Source of the DNA: Polynucleobacter sp.
Lineage (GTDB): Bacteria; Pseudomonadota; Gammaproteobacteria; Burkholderiales; Burkholderiaceae
NCBI GenBank assembly: GCA_023257325.1
Contig: JALRCP010000036.1
Span: 1 to 9,739 of the forward strand
DNA length: 9,739 bases
Direction of reading: 5' to 3'
Notes under the pieces: generated by a model
Seen by the model: only the letters and a program-made list of their open reading frames with translations
Databases searched by the model: none
Told to the model about the DNA's origin: nothing
Shown here: piece by piece, positions 1-6,008 of the stretch
How positions within the stretch are numbered: position 1 is the stretch's first letter
Layout of the letters: the number at the start of each line of letters is the position of its first letter
Position numbers and translations under genes: made by a program

Positions 1-46
1 GCATTGTTGAACCTTTGTGTGGTTTTAAAGAAAAGAATTTCTCAAA
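1..46. other. Short leader upstream of the DUF1841 gene
   Basis: This AT-rich 46-bp stretch precedes the first gene. I see no clear Shine-Dalgarno sequence (only purine-rich AAAGAAAAGAA well upstream of the ATG) and no complete promoter. Any promoter or upstream operon partner lies outside the window. Confidence 0.4.
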
Positions 47-478
47 ATGAGCTTATTCAATCCAAGTCGAGAAGAAGTGAGACAGTTTTTTTGTGAGGCG
101 TGGGCCAAGCATCAGCGGGCAGGAATATTGACCGCCATGGAGTCCATTGCCGCGCGGTGGATTGTCGAGCATCCTGAGTATCACGCGATATTGAATAATT
201 TAGAGCAGGCTCAACAAGCGGAATACACCCCCGAAAAAGGTCAAACCAATCCTTTTTTGCACTTGTCGATGCACATGTCGATCTCTGAGCAGATTCAAAT
301 TGATCAACCGCCTGGAATTCGGGAGGCCTCTCGTCAATTAACCATCAAGCTTGATTCTGAGCATGAGGCTCAGCATCGGATCATGGAGTGTTTGGGGGAA
401 GTATTGTGGAATGCTCAACGAGATGGCATGCCACCGGATATGAACGCCTATGTTCAATCCATTCAGCGTTTACTTTAG
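47..478 (+). CDS. DUF1841 family protein
   Basis: This 143-residue soluble protein of unknown function matches the DUF1841 family (PF08897) of beta- and gammaproteobacteria. The recognisable parts are the N-terminal FNPSREEVRQFF block (residues 4-15), a HPEYHAIL segment (41-48), a central His/Met-rich stretch HLSMHMSISEQ followed by IDQPPGIR (about 72-93), and a C-terminal block with HEAQH, LGEVLWNAQRDGMPPD. There is no signal peptide or membrane segment, and the length is normal for the family. The start ATG gives the usual MxxFNPSR opening. The conserved histidines could suggest metal or cofactor binding, but no role is established and I do not assign one. The gene converges on the rnfB-like gene, and the two stop regions overlap by 9 bp (470-478). 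Confidence 0.88.
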   Translation: MSLFNPSREEVRQFFCEAWAKHQRAGILTAMESIAARWIVEHPEYHAILNNLEQAQQAEYTPEKGQTNPFLHLSMHMSISEQIQIDQPPGIREASRQLTIKLDSEHEAQHRIMECLGEVLWNAQRDGMPPDMNAYVQSIQRLL

Positions 479-1147
479 TTTTTCTTGTGCACGTGCCATC
501 GCTGCCGCAATGATCGCTCTTTTGCGTTCAATCGCTAGGCGTTCTGCCTCAGTGTCTGCAGATTCAAGATCTAATGCTTTCACTTTATTTTTCGCCTTTT
601 GCGCTAAGCGTCGAATATTGTCCTGCTCTTCACGCTCTAAACGAGTTTGCCTGGTTTCATAACGATGCCTGGCCAGATCGGCTTCTATTTGACTCCAAGC
701 AGCCCACCCCGTGAGTGAGCCTGTCACTGGAACCATGGTGATGCAATCCACCGGGCAGGGTGGAATACACAAATCACATCCTGTACACCAGTCTTTTAGA
801 ACCACGTGCATTTGTTTGGAGGCCCCCACAATGGCATCGACCGGGCAAGCTTGTATACAGAGGGTGCACCCAATACACGCTTTAGATTCAATCAAAGCCA
901 CGGCACGAGGTCGTTCTTCACCATTTGAAGGATTGAGAGGCAATGGCGTTTGATTGAGTATCTTGCCTAAGCGAAGAACGCCCTCGGCACCCCCTGGAGG
1001 GCATTGATTGTGAAGCGCTTCACCTGTATCCATGGCCATGGCATAGCCTTGGCAATCAGGATAACCACATTTGGTGCATTGAGTTTGAGGTAGCGCTGCG
1101 TATAGACGATCAAACCGGTCTGAATGACCGTCTATGGATTTAGGCAT
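470..1147 (-). CDS. rnfB: RnfB/RsxB-like iron-sulfur electron-transfer protein (soluble form)
   Basis: This 225-residue ferredoxin-type protein resembles subunit B of the Rnf/Rsx electron-transport complex. An Fe-S domain comes first, with cysteines at 24, 27, 32 and 49 (CTKCGYPDCQGYAMAM, then CPPGG). Two [4Fe-4S] ferredoxin motifs follow, at C91/C94/C97/C101 and C121/C124/C127/C131. The tail from about 150 to 225 is highly charged and probably a long helix or coiled coil. True RnfB starts with a hydrophobic membrane anchor; this protein starts directly at the Fe-S domain and has no membrane segment. No rnfA, C, D, E or G neighbour is present. Its start codon lies inside the end of phaZ (8-nt overlap ATGCCTAA), so translation is probably coupled and the pair shares a transcript. 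The electron donor and acceptor are unknown; it could serve as a stand-alone ferredoxin-like carrier. The family assignment is solid, the function is inference. Confidence 0.9.
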   Translation of the reverse strand: MPKSIDGHSDRFDRLYAALPQTQCTKCGYPDCQGYAMAMDTGEALHNQCPPGGAEGVLRLGKILNQTPLPLNPSNGEERPRAVALIESKACIGCTLCIQACPVDAIVGASKQMHVVLKDWCTGCDLCIPPCPVDCITMVPVTGSLTGWAAWSQIEADLARHRYETRQTRLEREEQDNIRRLAQKAKNKVKALDLESADTEAERLAIERKRAIIAAAMARAQEKLK

Positions 1148-2483
1148 TCTTAGAACTTGAACGCTTAGCCGCTACTCTGGCTGTTGCCTTCTTAGTTGCG
1201 GGCTTTTTTACTGCTTTGGGAGCGACTGATTTGATACCTTTTATGGCATGCTTGCGAATGAACTGACCAATTTCTGGGTAGACCATTTCACGCCAACGAC
1301 GGCCTGAGAAAATGCCATAGTGTCCAGCCCCCTTTACCTCGAAGTGCTGTTTCTTACTCTCAGGAATATTCTTACACAAACCATGAGCCGCTTTGGTTTG
1401 GCCGCTGCCAGAGATATCATCCAATTCACCTTCCACAGTGAATAGAGCAGTGCCTTTGATGTCTTGAGGCTTCACTAATTTGCCGCCGACGACCCATTTG
1501 CCAGTTGGCAAAGAGAAGTCTTGGAAAACGGTTTTAATGGTCTGTAAATAATAATCAGCGTCCATATCAAGGACAGCGTTGTATTCGTCATAAAACTCAA
1601 TGTGAGCCTGAGCATCCTCGCGGTCACCTTTGACCAAGTTCTGGAAATAATCCCAATGAGACTGCAAATGGCGGTCTGGATTCATGGCGACAAAGCCGGT
1701 ATGTTGCAAAAATCCTGGGTAAACGCGACGACCAGCTCCCGGATGAGGAGGGGGGACTGTGAACACCACATTATTCTCGAACCATTCAAAGGATTTATTG
1801 GTTGCCGTTGAGTTCACCATCGTAGGACTCTTGCGAGCATCAATCGGACCACCCATCATGATCATTGTTCTAGGGGTCACTTCACCGGCAGAGGCCATCA
1901 AAGAGATGGCTCCCAATACGGGAACAGTGGGTTGGCAAACAGATAAAACGTTCAAATCCTTTGCCCCAATTGCACGGATAAAGTCTTGAACGTAATGAAC
2001 ATAATCGTCCAAGGTGAAGGTGCCATCTTCAAGAGGAACTAGGCGAGCATCGACCCAATCGGTGATGTAGACCTTGTGATTTTGTAACAATGTTCGTACG
2101 GTATCGCGCAATAGGGTGGAGTGATGGCCAGACAATGGCGCCACAATTAATACCACGGGGTCTTCTTTTAGTTTTTTGATCACGTTCACGTCATCTGAAA
2201 AACGCTTGAATCGTACCAACTTGCAAAAAGGTTTATCGACCACTGTGAACTCATTGATCGCCACAGGTTTACCGTGAGCCACAACGGTTTTAATTTTGAA
2301 TTCTGGTTTTTCGTATTCTTTGCCTAAGCGATAAAGCAATTCATAGCCGGCTGCAATTCTGGTGGCTGATGGCAATAAAGAAAGGGGATTGCTAGGGTTA
2401 ACAAATGTTCTGGCTGTCGCTTGGGCCCAAGCTGTTAGAGGTTGCAGTAGGGCTTTTTGAAATTCTTGATATTGATACAGCAT
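1140..2483 (-). CDS. phaZ: Intracellular polyhydroxyalkanoate (PHB) depolymerase
   Basis: This cytoplasmic enzyme cleaves poly(3-hydroxybutyrate) in storage granules to oligomers and monomers. It is 447 residues long and collinear with the PhaZ1 type of Ralstonia eutropha. The catalytic cysteine is C183 in LSVCQPT, with D355 in GELDD and H388 in GAGHYG; these positions equal the C183-D355-H388 triad reported for that enzyme as I recall it. The alpha/beta-hydrolase core includes IVAPLSGHHSTLLRDTV (113-129) and a TDWVDAR segment (141-147). There is no signal peptide, as expected for the intracellular class. After about residue 415 there is an extra Lys/Ala/Pro/Arg-rich tail (KAVKKPATKKATARVAAKR, 423-441), which is longer than the roughly 419-residue family length. 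A good ribosome-binding site GGGAG (2492-2496) sits 8 nt before the ATG. Upstream are a strong promoter and a leader hairpin; downstream the gene overlaps the rnfB-like gene. Confidence 0.95.
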   Translation of the reverse strand: MLYQYQEFQKALLQPLTAWAQATARTFVNPSNPLSLLPSATRIAAGYELLYRLGKEYEKPEFKIKTVVAHGKPVAINEFTVVDKPFCKLVRFKRFSDDVNVIKKLKEDPVVLIVAPLSGHHSTLLRDTVRTLLQNHKVYITDWVDARLVPLEDGTFTLDDYVHYVQDFIRAIGAKDLNVLSVCQPTVPVLGAISLMASAGEVTPRTMIMMGGPIDARKSPTMVNSTATNKSFEWFENNVVFTVPPPHPGAGRRVYPGFLQHTGFVAMNPDRHLQSHWDYFQNLVKGDREDAQAHIEFYDEYNAVLDMDADYYLQTIKTVFQDFSLPTGKWVVGGKLVKPQDIKGTALFTVEGELDDISGSGQTKAAHGLCKNIPESKKQHFEVKGAGHYGIFSGRRWREMVYPEIGQFIRKHAIKGIKSVAPKAVKKPATKKATARVAAKRSSSKNA

Positions 2484-2509
2484 TCACTCATCTCCCGAAA
2501 TCTAAAAAG

Positions 2510-2534
2510 GTTCAAAAACCGGTTGTTTTTGAAC
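2510..2534 (-). repeat. Hairpin in the phaZ leader (possible attenuator)
   Basis: A perfect 10-bp inverted repeat (GTTCAAAAAC / GTTTTTGAAC) with a 5-nt loop lies 26 nt before the phaZ ATG. In the phaZ mRNA direction it is followed at once by CTTTTT, so it has the outline of a weak intrinsic terminator or attenuator. The stem is mostly A-T, and an internal AACCGGTT palindrome (2517-2524) allows an alternative fold. The symmetry is seen directly; any regulatory role is inference. Confidence 0.5.
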
Positions 2535-2569
2535 AAGTACCCTCAAGGCTTCTTTTTACACTAGGTCAG

Positions 2570-2598
2570 ATTATCGCTAAAAAACTCAAATTGTGCAA
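2570..2598 (-). promoter_or_regulatory. Sigma70-type promoter for phaZ-rnfB
   Basis: On the minus strand a -35 box TTGCAC (2598-2593) is separated by exactly 17 bp from a -10 box GATAAT (2575-2570). Each box matches five or four of six consensus positions and the spacing is ideal. Transcription would start near 2563, giving a leader of roughly 80 nt that contains the 2510-2534 hairpin. It is the best promoter candidate in the aminotransferase-phaZ gap. This suggests that phaZ-rnfB is transcribed independently of the upstream aminotransferase gene. Confidence 0.6.
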
Positions 2599-2600
2599 TG

Positions 2601-2634
2601 CAACATTTTGGTATTTTTAAGTACCAAAATGTTG
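2601..2634 (-). terminator. 13-bp palindrome between aminotransferase and phaZ (terminator or operator)
   Basis: The arms CAACATTTTGGTA (2601-2613) and TACCAAAATGTTG (2622-2634) are perfect reverse complements around an 8-nt loop. The position, 23 bp after the aminotransferase stop, fits a transcription terminator for that gene. However, the stem has only 4 G-C pairs and no U-run follows directly on the minus strand: TTTTTT appears only about 16 nt later. The arm at 2601 lies 2 bp from the phaZ -35 box, so a protein-binding operator is an equally reasonable reading. Confidence 0.45.
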
Positions 2635-2657
2635 TCTAAGACATTGATTTAAAAAGG

Positions 2658-3854
2658 TTATAGAACGTTTGCAATGGCTTTGGCGACGCCATCGATATTC
2701 TTTGAGTTGAGGGCTGCTACACAGATTCGACCGGTAGAAACCGCATAAATGCCGTTTTCTTCGCGTAAACGGTCTACTTGAGCCGCTGTCAAACCTGAAT
2801 AAGAGAACATGCCTCTTTGAGCATTCACAAAGCCAAAGTCACGTTTTGCTCCCGCTTGCGCTAATTTAGTAACTAAAGAATTGCGCATCAATTTAATGCG
2901 ATCACGCATTTCTGCCAATTCTTGTTCCCACATGGCACGCAACTCAGGGGTATTCAAAACGGTAGCCACAACAGTACCTCCATGAATCGCAGGGTTGGAG
3001 TAATTGGTGCGAATCACGCGTTTTAACTGAGACATCACACGAGCAGATTCATCCTTATTTTCAGTGACGATGGACAATGCACCCACCCGCTCACCATACA
3101 AAGAGAATGATTTTGAAAAGGAGCTAGAGACAAAGAAGCACAAGCCAGAATCGGCAAACAAGCGGACCGCAGCTCCGTCTTGATCAATGCTGTCTGCAAA
3201 GCCTTGATAGGCCATGTCTAGGAATGGAATTAATTGCTTTGACTTGCACAGCGCAACGATTTGTTGCCATTGCTCTGTTGTTAAATCAGCGCCTGTAGGG
3301 TTATGGCAACAAGCATGCAATAGAACCACGGATTTTGCTGGCAATGCTTCTAAAGACTTGACCATGCCTGAGAAGTTAACGCCACGTGTCTCAGGGTCGT
3401 AATAGGTGTAGTTTTGAACGGGGAATCCTGCATTTTCAAAAATGCCACGGTGGTTTTCCCAACTCGGGTCGCTGATTGCGACAACCGCTTCTGGAACCAA
3501 GCGTTTGATAAAGTCAGCACCAATCTTCAATGCGCCTGTACCGCCCACGGCTTGAGCTGTGACCACTCTACCGGCAGCCAAAATGGCTGAATCTTTACCA
3601 AATAGTAGGTTCTGAACTCCTTGGTTATAGGCGGCAATCCCTTCAATGGCCAAATAACCACGGGCAGCTGATTTTTCCATCATGATTTTTTCAGCGGCTT
3701 GCACTGCACGCAACAATGGAATCTTGCCATCGTCCGTAAAATAGACGCCAACACCAAGATTTACCTTGGTTGGGCGGGTGTCAGCGTTGTAGGCTTCATT
3801 AAGGCCAAGAATGGGGTCGCGGGGGGCAAGTTCTACGTTTGAAAAGAGGCTCAT
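2658..3854 (-). CDS. Aspartate/aromatic amino acid aminotransferase (AspC/TyrB family)
   Basis: This PLP-dependent class I aminotransferase (subfamily Ialpha) moves the amino group between glutamate/2-oxoglutarate and oxaloacetate and/or aromatic 2-oxo acids. From the chosen ATG it is 398 residues, close to E. coli AspC and TyrB (about 396-397), and opens with a matching block (APRDPILGL). The PLP lysine is K248 in SSSFSKSF. Other cofactor and substrate contacts are seen in GGTGALK (104-110), CCHNPTGAD (182-190), LDMAYQGF (212-219) and the substrate-binding arginine R376 in STGRICVA. Several blocks (LIPFLDxAYQGF, FSLYGERVG, RGMFSYSGLTAAQVDRLREE) look nearer to E. coli TyrB than to AspC, so dual aspartate/tyrosine/phenylalanine activity is likely; specificity cannot be settled from sequence. 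An in-frame TTG at 3884 would add 10 residues but has no family support and would overlap uvrB. No clear ribosome-binding site precedes the ATG. It is divergent from uvrB, with 10 bp between the two start codons. Confidence 0.93.
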   Translation of the reverse strand: MSLFSNVELAPRDPILGLNEAYNADTRPTKVNLGVGVYFTDDGKIPLLRAVQAAEKIMMEKSAARGYLAIEGIAAYNQGVQNLLFGKDSAILAAGRVVTAQAVGGTGALKIGADFIKRLVPEAVVAISDPSWENHRGIFENAGFPVQNYTYYDPETRGVNFSGMVKSLEALPAKSVVLLHACCHNPTGADLTTEQWQQIVALCKSKQLIPFLDMAYQGFADSIDQDGAAVRLFADSGLCFFVSSSFSKSFSLYGERVGALSIVTENKDESARVMSQLKRVIRTNYSNPAIHGGTVVATVLNTPELRAMWEQELAEMRDRIKLMRNSLVTKLAQAGAKRDFGFVNAQRGMFSYSGLTAAQVDRLREENGIYAVSTGRICVAALNSKNIDGVAKAIANVL

Positions 3855-3864
3855 AGTGTGAAAA

Positions 3865-6006
3865 ATGTCAGAAAGTTCAACCAAGCCTAGAATGATAGCC
3901 GAGATGCCCCAAAAGACAGAAAAAAAATTAGAGATTCAAGCTGCAAAGCCTTCAGAAAACGTGATTCGTTTTCCGGGGTCGCCTTTCCTATTGCATCAGC
4001 CATTTCCCCCCGCAGGTGACCAGCCAGAAGCGATTGATCAACTGGTGGAGGGGATTGAAGATGGTTTGATTTTTCAGACCTTGTTAGGGGTTACCGGCTC
4101 AGGCAAGACTTACACCATGGCCAACACGATTGCCAGATCGGGTCGTCCAGCCATTATTTTTGCTCCCAATAAAACTTTGGCAGCTCAACTCTATAGTGAA
4201 TTTAGAGAATTTTTTCCACAAAATGCCGTGGAGTATTTTGTCAGTTACTACGATTATTACCAGCCTGAGGCCTATGTACCAACACGAGACTTGTTCATTG
4301 AAAAAGATTCGTCTATCAACGAACACATTGAGCAGATGCGTTTGTCTGCAACCAAGAGTCTTTTAGAACGAAGAGATACCATCATCGTTTCAACCGTGTC
4401 AGCTATCTACGGTATTGGTAATCCCGGTGATTACCACCAAATGGTGCTGACAGTTCGTCAGGGTGACAAGCTAAGCCAACGTGACATCGTAGCGCGTTTG
4501 ATAGCCATGCAGTACGAGCGCAATGACGTGGATTTTTCACGTGGTAGTTTCAGGGTGAGGGGAGATACGATCGATGTCTTTCCAGCTGAGCACAATGAAC
4601 TAGCGGTGCGGATTGATTTGTTCGATGACACGGTGGACAGTTTGCAATTTTTTGACCCTCTGACAGGGCGAATTCGTCAACGCATTCCACGCTTCACCAT
4701 CTATCCTGGCTCGCATTATGTGACTCCTCGGGAAACAGTATTGCGGGCCATTGAAACGATTAAAGCCGAATTGCGTGAGCGTTTGGATTTCTATATCAAA
4801 GAAGGTAAATTGGTTGAAGCTCAGCGCTTGGAGCAACGCACACGTTTTGACATTGAAATGTTGTCCGAGTTGGGTTTTTGTAAAGGCATTGAAAATTATT
4901 CTCGGCATCTTTCGGGAGCAAAACCAGGAGAGGCCCCTCCCACCTTAGTCGATTACTTACCTCCAGATGCATTGATGTTTTTGGATGAGAGTCATGTGCT
5001 CATTGGGCAACTCAATGGCATGTACAACGGCGACAAGGCGCGTAAATCAACTTTGGTGGAGTATGGTTTCCGTCTGCCATCCGCGATGGATAACCGCCCA
5101 CTCAAATTTGAAGAATTTGAGAAAAAAATGCGCCAAGTTATTTTTGTGTCAGCCACCCCAGCAAACTACGAAGAGGCTCATGCTGATAAGGTGGTTGAGC
5201 AAGTAGTTCGACCGACCGGTCTGGTGGATCCTGTGATTCATGTCAGGCCTGCTGCCACCCAAGTGGATGATGTCCTTTCAGAAATTCATGCGCGGATCAA
5301 AGTGGGTGAGCGAGTGCTGATAACGACATTGACCAAACGCATGTCTGAGCAATTGACAGATTTCATGTCGGATAATGGGATTAAGGTGCGTTACTTGCAT
5401 TCAGACATTGATACGGTGGAGCGAGTTGAGATTCTGCGTGATTTGCGTTTGGGTGTGTTTGATGTGCTCATAGGTATTAACCTCTTGCGCGAAGGGTTGG
5501 ATATTCCTGAAGTTTCTTTGGTGGCCATTTTGGATGCCGATAAAGAGGGCTTCTTGCGCTCTGAGCGCAGTCTGATTCAGACCATTGGCCGAGCAGCAAG
5601 AAACGTCAATGGTACGGCCATTTTGTATGCCGATAAGATGACCGATTCCATGAAAAAAGCCATTGATGAGACGGAGCGCCGCCGGACGAAGCAAACTGAA
5701 TTTAATCGAGTGCATGGCATAGAGCCTAAGGGTGTTGTTAAACGTATCAAAGATATTATTGATGGTGTTTATGACGTGGATGAGAAGCGTCAAGAGCTAA
5801 AATACGAGCAAGAAAAAGCTCGCTACGAAGACATGAGTGAAAAACAGTTGGCCAAAGAAATCAAACAACTGGAAAAGCTCATGGTGGAGCATGCTAAGAA
5901 CCTTGAATTTGAAAAAGCAGCTCTGGCCAGAGATCAATTATTAAAGCTAAAGGCCATGGTGTTCGGGGCTGAGTTGCATGACACGATTCAATTGAATGGA
6001 AATTAA
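3865..6006 (+). CDS. uvrB: UvrABC excinuclease subunit B
   Basis: This is the damage-verifying helicase-like subunit of nucleotide excision repair. It is loaded by UvrA and recruits UvrC to incise on both sides of the lesion. The protein has 713 residues. The Walker A motif is GVTGSGKT (75-82), the beta-hairpin that clamps DNA contains [12 protein letters not shown] (128-139), the DEAD-like motif is DESH (374-377), motif V/VI regions include [14 protein letters not shown] (537-550) and QTIGRAAR (572-579), and the C-terminal UVR domain that contacts UvrC is at about 659-694. All key motifs are intact. Compared with E. coli UvrB there is a roughly 35-40-residue polar N-terminal extension before the conserved [12 protein letters not shown] block. 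Internal ATGs at 3892 and 3904 could be the real start; none of the three has a convincing ribosome-binding site. I see no LexA (CTGT-N8-ACAG) box upstream. The PF10136 gene follows after 2 nt, in a likely operon. Confidence 0.97.
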   Translation: MSESSTKPRMIAEMPQKTEKKLEIQAAKPSENVIRFPGSPFLLHQPFPPAGDQPEAIDQLVEGIEDGLIFQTLLGVTGSGKTYTMANTIARSGRPAIIFAPNKTLAAQLYSEFREFFPQNAVEYFVSYYDYYQPEAYVPTRDLFIEKDSSINEHIEQMRLSATKSLLERRDTIIVSTVSAIYGIGNPGDYHQMVLTVRQGDKLSQRDIVARLIAMQYERNDVDFSRGSFRVRGDTIDVFPAEHNELAVRIDLFDDTVDSLQFFDPLTGRIRQRIPRFTIYPGSHYVTPRETVLRAIETIKAELRERLDFYIKEGKLVEAQRLEQRTRFDIEMLSELGFCKGIENYSRHLSGAKPGEAPPTLVDYLPPDALMFLDESHVLIGQLNGMYNGDKARKSTLVEYGFRLPSAMDNRPLKFEEFEKKMRQVIFVSATPANYEEAHADKVVEQVVRPTGLVDPVIHVRPAATQVDDVLSEIHARIKVGERVLITTLTKRMSEQLTDFMSDNGIKVRYLHSDIDTVERVEILRDLRLGVFDVLIGINLLREGLDIPEVSLVAILDADKEGFLRSERSLIQTIGRAARNVNGTAILYADKMTDSMKKAIDETERRRTKQTEFNRVHGIEPKGVVKRIKDIIDGVYDVDEKRQELKYEQEKARYEDMSEKQLAKEIKQLEKLMVEHAKNLEFEKAALARDQLLKLKAMVFGAELHDTIQLNGN

Positions 6007-6008
6007 GA

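Noticed and set aside
711..953. Open frame on the + strand opposite the rnfB-like gene
   Set aside because: It lies entirely antisense to a clear Fe-S protein gene, and its sequence is a shadow of the cysteine-rich coding region with no recognisable domain.
3855..3884. Upstream TTG start for the aminotransferase
   Set aside because: It adds 10 residues not present in AspC/TyrB relatives, overlaps uvrB, and lacks a ribosome-binding site; the ATG at 3854 gives the normal length.
3780..3900. LexA (SOS) box for uvrB
   Set aside because: I looked for CTGT-N8-ACAG near both starts and found no match; GTGTGAAAAATGTCAG has the wrong symmetry.
5401..5793. A 130-codon open frame on the - strand inside uvrB
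   Set aside because: It is antisense to the highly conserved UvrB helicase motifs, has no ribosome-binding site and resembles no family. The same holds for the shorter antisense frame at 4600-4908.
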